NCBI RefSeq assembly: GCF_949628265.1
Contig: NC_088789.1
Location: 35,643,883-35,707,882, forward strand
Length of the DNA stretch: 64,000 nt
From: Cloeon dipterum
Lineage: Eukaryota > Arthropoda > Insecta > Ephemeroptera > Baetidae
Reading direction: 5' to 3'
The position numbers and the translations under genes are program-made. Below are positions 44,054-57,700 of the stretch, piece after piece. Below the pieces are notes generated by a model, which did not search any database, was not told where the DNA came from, and was given only the letters and a program-made list of their open reading frames with translations. Position 1 is the first letter of the stretch. Each line of letters starts with the position of its first letter.

Positions 44054-47000
44054 TCTCTATTTAAATTTCCCCAATAACCACGGTCTTTATCATTGGCCAC
44101 GTCCTCTGCCGTGCGGCCTTTGCTGTCCCTGGCTTCCAAGTCCACCCCTGCTTCATACACAAGGAAACGGAAAGGTTTTCTGCCTGACCATGTATAACTG
44201 TTGGAAGATAAGCGTTTGAAGTTGTTGTTCACCAAAATGTGCAGTGCAGTTTCTCCTTCATTTGTCGTTTCCTTCACCAGTTGAGGGTTAGTTAAGTGCA
44301 GGAGTTTGACCACTTCTGAATTGTTGTGCCAGTTAATGAAATCGATGAAAGTGCAGGCGAAGTGCAGGGCATTCCATCCTCTGGCGTCTTTGGCAGCCAC
44401 GTCGGCGTCTTTCGCGATGAACTCGCGGACGAGCTGCAAATGTCTGTGCTGGGCGGCGCAGTGGAGAGGAGATTTTCCTCGCTCGTCCTTTTCCGTCAGG
44501 TCGCCTCGCAGCAGCAGGAAGTGGTCGTAGATGAAGTGATCGTGTTCGGTCCAACTTTGTGTCTCGCCTCTTGGAATGAAAGAACTCAGGTCATCGCCGA
44601 TTTCTCTCGCCAGCCAGAGCACGAATTCTCCGAATCTACGGTCCACAGCCAGCTGCAAAGGACTCTTCCCCTCTCCTGTCCTGATGTGTTTCAAATGTGG
44701 ACTCTTTGAGAGCAGGTACTCAGCAATTTCCTTTTTTCCGTAATAGACGGCATAGTGGAAAGCGTTGAAATCGCCATTGTACTCCTTCACTGTCTGAAAA
44801 ATATTTGCCTCAAGCGTCACCTTATCTCGGGCCAATCCGCTAATTTCTTCCTCCACGAAAAGCTTGACAATGTCCAGCTGGCCGTGCTTCACAGCCACGT
44901 TCAAAGGGTCCCAAATTTTACGGCCATCAAAGTATTGTTTGGCGCCGTGTTTGAGGAGAATTTTAACGTACTTAAGTTTCCCCTCTCTGCAAGCACTGTA
45001 AAGGGTGTCTCCATACATAGAACGTTCTAAAGTATCTTTGCCGAATCCGTTTTCCAGGAACAATTCGAGAATCTCATAGTTATCATTAGCTACCGCTGTG
45101 CAACCGGCGCCGGCGTTGGAACTTGATTTTCTGAGCAGCTCGACGAAGTTGGGGAAAGTCTCTTTTAGCTGGTTGAACACGGAGGTTGCGTTGTAACAGG
45201 CGATTTCTATGAGGACCCAATCAATGTATTCTTCCAAGGTTCGTGAATCGATGGCGTTCATTTCCAACAGCTCGGTGAAGATTTCTTCGCTTCTTATCGC
45301 TTTGACCAGCAATTTAATAGCGTAATTCACGCAAATTGAAGAACGGTGTTTTTTACAACCAAGTACTTGAATATCAAACCTTAAATAATTGAAATAGTTT
45401 TCCATTTGCACGTCACAAAAAGTAATGTGTGGCTTCAGCACTTTAAAAATATGCTTGAGGTTTTTCTCGCAAACGTGATACAGAAACAGAGCAGATTTGT
45501 TTGAAATTTCCTCGGGCACTTTTATTTGCGTGTAAATCTTGATCTCTTCTTCGTTTTCCAAAGTCGAATAGAAAAGATCGAGAAACTTACTGACCTCTGC
45601 CATTCCCCAGCTGCCAATAAATTTAAAATCAAAATTGCTTGACTCTCCCACGTTTTTCAAAAAGTGTTGGGCGGCGAGAAATTCTGCAAATGTCTGGTGA
45701 AGGAAAGTAACCGTTTCTTGTTCCACGATTGCGACTCCATAGTCGTTCATCTTCGCCAAGTCTTCTCTCGTCACTCCATCCCCGACAAGCGGCTCGTTAT
45801 TCATATAGCGAAACGCGATCAACGGAAGAGGGATCAGTTCCTTGTCAATACTTTCGTCTTCCACTTGTTTGCAGCCATATTTCCTCTCCAAACCCTTTTG
45901 TACCTTCTTCCTCACCACCTTGTCGTAAATTTGGAATAAATTTCCTTCGCCGCTGCACTGAGCAACTAACGACAGGTGCAGCGGGTTGACCAGAATCGTG
46001 TTCATATTTCCATGTCTATATTGTAGAGGTATATATATGGAGTTTGAAAGGCCTATTTGTTGGACGGCGTGAAGCACTCTTTTGATTTCTTCGTCGTTGT
46101 TATTGGTCTCTAACCGCAGAAACTCGATTTGCTTTGCTTCATCGAATGGCTCTATTTCAACAAGTGTAGCGTTTTTAATCGTTTCCTCGATCACTTTCGC
46201 TTCGTGCGGTCTCGTTGCCACGCAGAGTGGAACTCTTTTTTCTTTCAAAGCCCTCACTATTCCGAGAGCTTTGTCCCTGCTGTGCGGACAAATTTCGTCG
46301 AAACCGTCCAGGAAGACGACTACTTTTTTCTGAGCAATCCAATTGTTTATGTCTTCAGAGGAATTCCCCGTGGTTTTTGCTAGAAATTCGACTGCATCCA
46401 CTCGACGTTTTGTTAATGTTTTAAAGTTTTTATTTAAGGAAATATTCAAAATTTTGGCATTTTGATCTGATTTACCGACTTGAAAAGCGATTTCTTTGAG
46501 TACAGTCGATTTTCCTGCGCCAGCCACCGAACTCAACAGCCAAACCTGGTTTTCTCGCAACATTTTCGCCTCTTTGATCAGATCCTTGAAGCAAATCTTT
46601 TTCTTGTTGCCTCTCACTGTCAGCTTGAAATCTGGTTTCACGAAAATCCTCGGCCAGTTAGGAAAATCAAGCAAGTACTGAAGCGTCGAGTTAAGCAAAG
46701 TTAGCTCTTTTTTAGTGCCAGTTGTGAGCAGCGGCACTAAAAGTTCTTGCAAACTTCTTCCTTTTTTAAGCTCATCTCCTTTGAAAATTTCGATCAATTT
46801 CTCCAGCAAGTCTGACAAAATACCAATTGTTTTGAACAGTTTTTAAAAAATGAACGAATGATGCGCTATACCTTTGTCCTTCAAAATCATGATAAGCCAG
46901 CCGCTGTGGTTCGTTGACGCGACCTTCAATGGGTACTTTGCTGAAGAGTGCTAAAATCGAACCAAGATTGAAAAATATGGAAATTAATAAAACAACGGAG

Positions 47001-48760
47001 CTCACAGAGTCGCATTTCAGCGGCTTTTGGTCAATAATGAAGAAGATTTTGGGCTTGCCGATCAATCTTTTATTTTTTGGTCCGACAAATTCGTGCACAA
47101 TGCTCGTGATTGGAATATCTCTTCCGCCCACAAGCACGCAAACTTCTTTTGTCTCTTTTTTTTCGCTCACTTGGCCGAAAATGAAAGTCAAAACGCAGCC
47201 GACGTCGTGCTCCATCTCGCAAACTGTGAAGGCAAACGTTTATATTAATGTTTTTTTTTTAATTTTTGTTATATACCTTGTTCGGAATAACTTATTAAAT
47301 TAGCATCATTCAACTTCCAAGTTCTGGTGTCAAAATCCAAGTTTTGCCGCAGAGCTTTTTCTGTTTCTTCAACTTTTTTTGTAAGCTGTTCGTAAAAGAT
47401 GAAGGCTCGCCGGCCTCTGATGTTTTTTCCTTCGTCCGACTTCCAAGAAAAATATTCAGATGTTGATGTGATTGTTGCTGCTTTTTCCATTCGCGAATCA
47501 GTTCTTGAAATAGATTTTTCAGCAGTCAATGACCTAGAAACAAGCATGTTTGTTATTTAATTGTTGGCTCTGAATGAAATCACCTGGAGAAGGAAAAACT
47601 CCTGTCTAAGGGGAACATTTTGACCTCTGCCGTCTGACCAACAGGAAGTTTAGTTTCTGGGTCAATTCCTTCGAGCGACACTTTGTGCATGGCGTACTGG
47701 ACTGACGTGAGGAATAACAACAAAGGTTTATCCTCGCTCATCTGGTTCAAAACATCGCACACTATTTTCACGAACCAGGAACCGTCTACACTTGTTGTAG
47801 CCGTGGTTGCTGAAAGAAGATAATAATTTAAATATTATTTTTTGAATATGAATTACGCTGTTAAATTATACTTTCGACTGTTGAATAAACGATGACTGTG
47901 TTTGGCATATCAGGAAACGACGTGATTCGGCAAGAATTACGGTTGTTGTAGCTGTATTTTTCCTTGTTTGGATCGAATTTTGCGTCATCTAGCTCTCCCC
48001 TACACGGCTGTGGAATTTTTACTTGCATAATTTGCGATTTTAGCAATGCTAGCCGCAAACTTACGCCAAAGTTGACAATCTTCAAACATTCCTTGAATTT
48101 GTCCAGTATTTCCAGGGAGTCGAAAACCTCTTTTGTCGTGAAGGAAATATATTTATTCCCGTCGAACACTGATCCCAAGTAATCAGTGTCGATCGATCCA
48201 TTTCTGTGGCCGTGAGAGAGGATAAACAGCACGAAAACCGACGGAATGACTGAATTGCAATGGAAATAATGAAAATCGGACGTGACGTTTCTCTAAATTC
48301 CATTATTGCACACCTTTTGAGTTGAAATAACGCAAGAGCTTTTCCTGGCTGCCGAGAAGATCGAGCAAAATTTTCCGTGTCGGTCTATAAAGGCTGCGGA
48401 AATTACAATTTCGGTTGTCTCCAAAGGTCTTTTTCAAGTTCTCAACGTCTGCCTTGTCCCACATTCGATATTCTGGCGTGTTTTCGAAATCGTAATGGAC
48501 GACAAGAACAAACACGCTGTAAAGAAACGACATTTAAAACGATATGGCGTTTAATAGATAAGAAAATTTACTTGTCTGCGTTTTTTGTCCTAATTTGCCC
48601 GTCTGATTCAAACTGGAAGAAACCTAGAGTCGATGGACCTTTTGGTAGACCTTGATCCTCCCCTGGAAAATCGGGGATTTGCCGTTAGGTTCGAGGGACT
48701 CGCAGTTAAACTTTGTACCAATGTGCCGGAAAAATTACCTTCTATTAAAATCTTCTCCAT
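43924..48760 (-). CDS. Caspase-pseudocaspase-NACHT-ankyrin protein (NLR-like)
   Basis: Ten exons on the minus strand: 48739-48760, 48572-48662, 48314-48516, 48065-48249, 47872-48007, 47584-47809, 47277-47533, 47006-47223, 46872-46950 and 43924-46811, giving 1,434 residues in one frame. Residues of about 38-287 form a caspase (C14) domain with LFILSHGH (His118), PCRG (Cys169), VIVYSTVE and DGSWFVK. Residues of about 325-530 form a second caspase-like domain with GKPKIFFI and SGWLIM. There IDQKPLK replaces QACRG and FIFGQ replaces SHG, so it is predicted inactive. A NACHT NTPase follows, with Walker A GAGKST at 570-575, Walker B FLDGFDE at 639-645 and the ATRP sensor. Ankyrin repeats fill about 1040-1390. 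Family knowledge suggests ligand- or stress-triggered oligomerisation that activates the protease; that is inference, as is a cytosolic location. Confidence 0.87.
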
Positions 48761-51700
48761 AGTATTTCGATCTCTCTGTAAAGTGCATTTTAAACCTTAA
48801 TTAAATTGCAAATATCGAATAAAATTTTTATAACAATATTTTAACAATGTCGTTTGTAGCATAGTAATAATTGTACATTTTTTAAAGGCCCTATATTAGT
48901 CCTGGAATCGGACCTCGGTTCCGATCCTGTGATCGACGCGTGACACTTAAAATTTATTCAGTGCATGCAGCCACCGAGATGGCTGGACGGCTGGACCTGC
49001 AAACGTGCAAACTGGAAGATTTGCCTGTAAGACGTCCGTGTCGCCATCGAGAGAGACGAACAGTTTACCGTCCCCGTATTTGCGAATTTCCGTATAGGTT
49101 GGCATTGAATTATTCCACTAAAAGTAAAATTAAAGTTGTACAGATACCTTCTCCATCTTGATCTGGAGTTTGTCTCTTTCTTTTAATTCATGGAAGCAAC
49201 CAACACGACAGACACTCCTAAATTAAAGCGGCAGCTCAATCTGGAAAAAATACCGAAAATAGGAGAATTATTTGTACAAATATAGTTACATTTTTAGCGA
49301 CTCCTTGAACCATAAGGATTGCCGCGAAACCAGTAAATAATATGTGAAAATAAACATAATTATCGGCCAACAATAAAAGGAAAAGGCACAAATGGTGGCG
49401 GTGCACCTGCACCGGTATCGACGGTCAGGTGCCTGCATACTAAAACGCTTATTTGGGGAAGATCCAGTCTTCCGGATCGTGAGTGCACGCTAGCCATAGC
49501 TCGCCCGATTTTGCCTGCAAACTATAGCGGGCTGTTTTTTACGGGGTTTGAAAGATCGCGATTTTCTTCCTAAACAACGATTTAATGTCTTTATGCTGCT
49601 CACGAGTGCAAAGGGAGACTTTTTCGCCGCCTTTTTAAGTGGCAGCCGCTTAAATTAGGTTGTACCGATCGAAACAGCGATTCAGTTTCAAGAAAACTCA
49701 TCCACGATCCTGCTTTTAAAAAGGCCAAGGCTAGCTTTTTACCTCCTTTTAAGATGGATCGTGCCAAAATGTCGTATTAAATAATTATTTTGCAGTCCCT
49801 AAACGTACAATGAAAGAAAAAAATTTATAAGCCTAGAAAATGCAGTGTTCCCAGTTGGTAACCCATCCAAGTACTGCGATTGCACTCAATGCTACTACTT
49901 CACTTTTTTGCGAAATATAATTCTGCACCTTTTGCACTCTCGCTATTTCCAATTTTTTTCCAACGTATTTTATTAATACTTCATAAACCCAATTGAAGTG
50001 CCAATTTTAAAAAAAATGAAAATAATAAAAAGTTAAACGTATTTAATTAATTTTGCTGGTTGGTCCTTAAATTCTTAAAAAAACACTCTGTATTGGCACT
50101 AGCGTATATTGTTTATTGTTTTAGTCGGTAAAACCTCAAACAAAAGTTGAAGTCTCAAACTAATATTTACCAGTGTGGAATGGAGTGGGTGCGCTGGCGT
50201 CCACTCTCGAGGGAGCGCGGAGATGCCACGCGAATTCACTCACTCGGCTCTGACTCACGAAAAATGAGCAGCCGCAACGCAAAGTGGCCTGCTGCCTTTC
50301 GCGGATCCGCCCTGAGTTGTGACGCTCTGCGGCCGGGCAAAGTGCGGCACCGACGGAACCTAATTTTAAGACAGAAAAAGGCGAAAAAGGGAATGGTTTA
50401 ATAAAGTAAAAAGAATACAGTTCAGAAGAATTTTTAAAGCTAAGCATTGGAGAGATAATGACCCAAAATAACCCTAAAAATTGTATTTTTAGTCAGAATT
50501 AATTAGAGTCTTCTTTTATTTCTAGACAAGAGACCTGGAAATTTAATGTTGATCGTATTTCAACTTTTCTAACAAATTATAAATCGCACAGTTCGTGCCG
50601 ATTGGAAGACTTGCAAGGAGAGAAAATATATATTCTGGTGTGGTAACAACTGAACTGAAACTCTTTCTTAGAGAGGCAAGCTGATGGCAAAACAGGCAAT
50701 TGAATAATTTATTTAATCGCATACAAATTACCCTCGGTATTTTTAAAATACATATATTTTTGCTCTTTTTATCCGTGTCGTCGGATCGGGAAGGGCGCGC
50801 ACTGCACTCTGGCACGAATGCTGAATTCCGAGTGCGAATATCACCGCGAACGGATATCATTATCTCACCAGGCCGCACATTTCAGGGACCCAGCCCACTC
50901 AAGGGCCACTTGCCTCCGTACCGAGGACTTTTTTTTTTGATTCGCTAGACATTCGTGTCCCGTGAAGCCAAATCACAAAAATGCTGGAAAGGTGCAAAAG
51001 CAGCCCGTTGAGCAATTCGAGCATTTCGAGTCACTAAACTAACCACTTTTTGCCATCTCTGACGCATTGGCTAGCCAGAATTAGATCTCCCAACTGCTCA
51101 AAATACCTCTCGTTGCTTTGACACTCCTGAGAATGCCGCTGAACAATGCGAGCCAACGGGCTGGTTTTATCAATATTATTACTTGAAATTGTTCCAACAC
51201 ATAGAATACAGGATCGGTTCACGCTTTGGGGCCCGAAAGGGGCGGGGGGTTTGGGAGTGGGATGTCTGCCAATGCTGCGACGGCTTCGACACTCGTCAAA
51301 ATTCCGTAACATTGCGAGCCAACGGGCTGGTTCAAGATCTACAAAGGCGGTGGAGGCCCTAGTGCTTCAAACCTTGAACCTGCTCTGGTTTTCGGTTAAA
51401 AATAATTAATTGGTAAGCGAAGGAGCAAAAGAAGGAGTAGAAGAAAGAAAAAAATCGAATTTCCTGCTGGATTTTGAAAGGTTTCAACTATAAAATTGTC
51501 AGCAGGCCCACTTGGGTTTCGGTTTAATTTCAAAACTGATGACTGGAAAATAATTTTCCTTGACACGCACGATTAATTAAGGCACTTTTTGGTATATATT
51601 TCGGCACAAAAACGATAAACTGAAAAATGTGCCGATTATTCACTCTCCTCGAGCCATCAATGCCTGCTGTTGGTCGGCGAAACCGGTGACGCCGCGCGTG

Positions 51701-54700
51701 CAAGGAAAGTGTTAGTTGCTTCATTCTCTCGCGCTTTGCCTCTCTGCTCTTAATGCGCGGTGCCAGTGGTCTTTTTTGAACTGATGCGGGCTCGGAAGGG
51801 CCATTCTGTGCTTCATTTTAAGTAGTTCGATTCCCAATTTTGGCCATCTAATTGTTCTAATCACGCCGCGATAATCATTTATTTTATTTTTACTTTTGCC
51901 ATTGCTAAAAAGGGTCAAAAGCTGCGGAAAATTAAATACACTTTTTTAATACGTTAGCTCAGTGATATATTGTTTAAGTAATAACACATTGACCTTAATT
52001 TTATTTGCTGGCCCAGTCCGACATAAAAATAGCTCGCCATCATTGTAATGGCAGTGACGCAAACGTAGACTTTAAACAAAGTCTAGCTTTTTCCCTGTTG
52101 CCAAGCCAGAAGCCCTCACGGCCGCGTTTATTTTTTTCCTTGCAGAAAAAAATATAACCACCGCATTGCAAAGAGGATTTTCGGCCTTGTACTGTTCATA
52201 AATTGATTGAAAATTTTTGAACGTTTGAAGTTTAGTTTTTAAATTTGGGTTTCATTTTCTTCAGGCACAATTTTGGAATAACGCGTCCTGTCCACGGACA
52301 AAATATTTGCCGGGTCCTTTTAGCGAAAAAAGTTATTGGGCGACTGACTGTCTTTGGTGCGAGAGGTCGCAACCCTTTCCTCGTGGCAGTCTCTCCGGCA
52401 CTCTTTTCCTTTTTGCTGCACTCTGCACGCACTATTTTACACTCGCAGCTCGCGCGGCGCGAATTATTAGAAATAAATGGACAAGGGGATAATATGCACG
52501 TTATGGGAATCACAATTATTATTGCCTAATTTACAACAAATTCATTAAACCTTTGTTTCCCAAAGTGCGCAGGGAGAGGCAAGCTGACGGCAAAACATGC
52601 ATTATATATCAGTGGCCGCGAATAAAAATTAATTTATTTGCAGCGCGACGCAAAATAGCATCCAAATGTTAGACTTTCCTGCGCGGCGATGTCACGGCGG
52701 GATAATAAATTCCAAGGCCAGCTCTATCAGACGGACAATTTTGCAAGTCGGACCCAATATATGAAAAGTGTAACACATTTTTTGGGAAAAAATCAATAAA
52801 TTGGTTCCGTCCGAACACTATTTAAAAATCAAGCGACTTATGTGCGCGTGCCCCCTTTTTTCTCTTGCTTTTATTTGAAATTATAGCAACGAGTCAGACT
52901 TTTTATCGCTGCCTACGTTTGTCCGCATCAATTGTTTCGCGGCCGAGCAACTTCCCTCTCGCGGCGCCTCGTCTCAATAAAAAACCAAGCCGCCGGAAAA
53001 AAAGCACTCGCATTTTTTAATTATTCCGCTGGGACAGTCTTAACCTCTTTAAAAGAGCGTCCCTTTGCCTGTTTGCATCCGAACTCTGCGGTTCTAAATG
53101 AAACAAAAAAAGTGGCCGATTGTTGTGATAGGCCAAACGATTTCCAACTCTATTTTTTATATTTTAAAGTTAATCTCAGGTGGCAAGAGCAGAGAATCGT
53201 GAGCAAAGGGTGTTTCTAGCCATTTTTTTAAGAGAAGAGAAGTGATAAAAGCGTGTTGCAGTCGGATTTTGGCGGATTGCGCGAGTAAATTACCTGCTGT
53301 GTCGATTGATAAACAAGCATTTCTCACAGATGAAATTAAATGTGCTCTCCTTGCTTAAAAATAACATACAGACAAGTGCAAATATTGCGAGGAAGGCAAA
53401 AACTTGACGCGACACGAATTGCAAAGACAAAAAACTCTCCCTGTGGAAGCGAACAGCTGCGGCTTCGCGATAATTTCTCCGCGGAAGAGCTGCAGGAGAG
53501 CCGCGGAAACCGAGACCAATTCTTCTTTCTAAATTTGCCAGCCCTCCCAGTGAACCCCCAGTTTGCAATTAATAATTTGTGAAGAGCCAAAAATATTCAC
53601 GAGCTGATTTTCTTGGCCAGGGGCTGAAAAATGTCGTGAAAAACAGAATTGTTGGTGCAACTCGGCCAGCCTTATTGTTCCTCCACAATTAAAACTCCAA
53701 ATGTATGCATCGATTCCTTTTTTCTTTTCTTCTCTCCGCACGTCCGCCGAAAATGGGTCTAAAGGAAATATTTGGCTGTGGGCGCGTTTTTTCCAAACTG
53801 ATTGTGTTCGGTCAAATAATTTTCAACTCGATTATTCGCATTTTAAAATCTAATTTCAGGAAGCAACAGCAGAGATTTGTGCTAGAAGCGTTTCTGCAGC
53901 CGAATTTTGTAGAGATAAAGCGGATCAATTTGATGTTAAACAATAATTAATGAGAGGCGAAGCGCGGACACGGCGGCGATTGCTCCAATTGACGTCGCAG
54001 CAGCGATAAAACTTTATTTATTTATTTCTGACTGTGACGGACCGAATAAGTCGACTGCGAGTGCAAATCTGGCTGCATTTCTAAATCATTTTCTTTCCAG
54101 CTGTGTCAATGAGAACGCAATGGTCGCGGCGGCCAACGGGAAAGCACTAGCATTAGGTCGAACTCTGACTTAGCGAAGAGAATCTCTTGGTTCTGAGTTT
54201 CTGGCCGGCTTTTGAAAGGTTTTTGTCAGGAATTTGAAATCTGAAGGCTGGAAAATGATTTTCCTTGTTAATTAAAGAACTTTTTAACCTCATTTTGGCA
54301 GAATTAATTTAAATTTCGAAAATCTGCCGATCGCTTGTCTCTCCTTGAACATGGACGCGTGCTTTTTAATTACACATTCTGCACAATTTCAGTATGCGCG
54401 AGTTAATTTTTAGAGAAAAGAAATTGTTGATCAGGCAACACCAATAATTGCAATGAAAATAGTCTCAGTTTCCAATTTGCTCTTGATTTGCAAGAGGAAG
54501 AGCAGAGCAGACGAGAGGCCCCGCAAGGAAAGTGTTGCTTCTCTCTCGTGTGCTTTTCGCGCCTCTCTTAAATGCGGTGCCGGTGGATGCTTTTTTTAGA
54601 ACGGCGCGGATGCAAAGGGCTACTCTGCGCTTCATTTCAAGTAGTTTGTTTCGCATATAATATCAATATTGGCCATCTAATTCTTTTAATTATACTGATA

Positions 54701-57700
54701 ATATTTTGATTTAAAACACAGTCTGCTTAATTTATTTGTTGGCCCAGCCTGACAAAAAATAACTAACATTCAAATGGCACTGGCAGTGACCCAGACGTAG
54801 AATTTTTACAAAGTCTAGCCTTTCCTCTGTTGCCAAGCATATTCTCAGAGGCCCTCTCACTTTTTTCCATGCAGAAAATAACCACCACTATAAAGAGGAT
54901 TTGCGCTCTTCTTAACTGCTCATAAATTGATTAATTCAAAATAATATTCGTGATTAGCATGTCACGCATTGCTCACAACAAATTTCCCAATTTTAATTTG
55001 TTGCGTTAAATTTTTTAAATAATTAAAAAACCCAACTGGTTTGCCAAAATATCCTGTAAAATACTGAAAAAGAAACTTTTCAACGTCCTAAGTTTTAGTT
55101 TTTAATTTTGAGTTTGATTTTCTGCCGCTAAAATTAAAAGTTGCAATATAAAATTGCTACCAACACTCGGACATCTGCGGCAAGAGGAGACGCATATTTT
55201 CTTATTTCAAGTCGCGGAGCTGTGTAAATGTTTGATACCCAAAAATGCGGCGAATAATTAATTATTTGCGGGTCTTATGTCTTTCAGATGAACGTTTTTC
55301 AAATTTCCAAATCGCGGTTACATGTTCTGAAAAAGCATGATGCACATTCCCTTTGGAAAAATTGATTTTCTCGAGATGTTCGCGTCTTGCCAGAGGTGAA
55401 ACGAAGAAAAGGAAGCCCATTGTTGCGACACCGCGAGTGAAATTCAATTAATTGCGGCAGTGCGATTTGATTTATTCTGCAGGCGGATGGAACACCGCAC
55501 ACGCAAAAGTGATTTTGGTTTTTTCAACTAGTAGTGTCAAGTGGGTTAAAACAAAGGTTGCGGAAAAAACCATTTCGTTAGTGCTGAAATCCCCACAAGT
55601 GGTGGAAAACTGTTAATTGCTGCAATCCCCGATCTGCCACTGCTTTCGACACTCCTGGAAATGCCGTGACAATGCGAGCCAAAAATAAATTCAGGAAAAA
55701 ATAATATCTGGCGTGCTTTGCGTGGGACGCGCGTCTCTTTCTAATTCGATGAAATTTCAACATTCAGCACAAATTAAAATAATATTTAAAGAGTACAGGA
55801 ATTTTATGCAGGTCTTTTTAACAAAGAGGGCTGATGGCAAAACAGGTTGTTTTTCAAATCTCGGGATTTTTAAATTAAGTAAATTTCAGATCAACATAAT
55901 TTCCTCAAAAGATTTATACGCGGTTAATATTTTCGCCCTTCGCAGATTAAAATTAATTTCGTCGAATTAGGTGATGTACTACCGCTTGAAGGGACTGTTC
56001 ATATTTAGCTCCACAAATCGAGCCGCGACTAAAATTAATTTATTTGTTTCACCTCTTTTTTAAACGCGACGCGATATTATGCAAATGTTAGACTTTCCTA
56101 TTTGGTGATGTCGCGGGCGGATCATAAATTCCGATCAGCCCAGCAAACCCTCGATATAAAAAGTCTTTCTAATTCCGATAAAAATAATTTACAAATCCAG
56201 TTTGCTATTTTGAAAACTGTAGAAAAATTGAGAATGTAAGACTTTTCGCCTTGCAACAAGTAGGTTAATTGATGATAAATAACTGACTGGCCGCAATAAA
56301 TAATTTCCGAAATAAAATTAAACAAAAAATGAGATGGCTTTGAAAAGAGTGTTGGGCCGAAATTTGTTTCAAATAATTGCAGGTATTTAAAATTCCATCC
56401 TTTTGGTGCTTATTTTGGCTGTGCGCGAAATAAAAATAATGCAGATGCGGCAAGTCGTTACGAGTGGTTGAAAACTGACCAAAAGTGCTGATTGTGAGTG
56501 AGAAAGGTGGAGCTCGTGCGTCGTTCCTTCAGGTTTGGCTGTCGCTTGCGGCTGACGAGCGGCTGCCTCTTTTTCCCTCTTGCTCTCCGGGAAGAGTGAG
56601 ACTTTTCGTCGCTGACTGACAATGGGAGGCTGCGCGTGAGTGTGCGGCAACGAGCGACCATCTAGCTGCCCTCTCTCTGCGCCTCGTCTAAATAAAACAT
56701 TAGGCAGAACAAAAAGCTCTCGTTTTCGCAAACCAACTCATCCGCTTGTTCTAAAAGGCTTAGATCGAGACTAAATCTTCAATTTGAACATTTTCATCCG
56801 CATCTGTTCCTTTGTTAATCATTCTTTGCCTGTTTAACCCTTTGGTTTAACGCGTGGTGCAATAAATATTTCTGCTCGCTCTCAAACACAACCTTTTGTG
56901 TATCGAAACTAAGCTTAGACCAATTGAATAATAAAAATCACGCATAAAATATAATTAAAGCAGGCAAATGACTCTCTCTTCAGTTCGAGCGTGCGAACGG
57001 GCTCTGAGAGAAAACGTTTCTCCGGCTGCACGGAATAAAAGGGTCTCCGGACAGCCAACTGGCTATCGAAATCGGGACTTTGCGGGCGTGGCTTTGTGGC
57101 ATGAGCCAGGCTGGCTGGTAAAAAAGGGACTGATGAATCGGGAGAGTGGCTAATTCTAATTCAAAGCTGGCAGGAGAGATTTTTTGTTTCAATTCAGACA
57201 TTTTATTAAGATTTAATTTATCAAACGGGCGCAAAATATTAAAAGGCCGCGTGGGAATTTACTGCCGGGGAGGAACTGAAACGAACCTAGAAGAAAATAG
57301 TTCTATATATTTTATTTATTAAAAAAAATATTCCCCGGGAAATCATAAAATTTAACCACGTGAAAAAAATACATTTATTAATGTGAATAATGTGCCCGTT
57401 TTCAGCTTGATTTGCAGCAAAACTTGCTCGAGATATTTTGCGTGTTTAGCAAAAGGTTGAGCTGGTAGGCAAAAATGTTGAGGCCGCACGCAAGGAAATA
57501 GTGTTGCTTCTCTCGCGCTTTGCGTGTCTCTCGCTTGCCTCTTTATTTGTTGTGCCCCTTTTTTAAACGCGAGACGCAAAATAACATGCAACTGTTAGAC
57601 TTTTCCTGCGATGATTTCATGCGCCGATAATGTTTCGAAGGCCAGCAAGCGCCGCTTTTTCTATCAGCCAAGCAATTCCTCGATATAAAAAGTCCAACTA

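Noticed and set aside
48940-49161. Short plus-strand frame starting MAGRLDLQTC with a donor-like GTAAGA
   Set aside because: No downstream exon continues it and no domain is visible; it could equally be part of the caspase-NACHT promoter.
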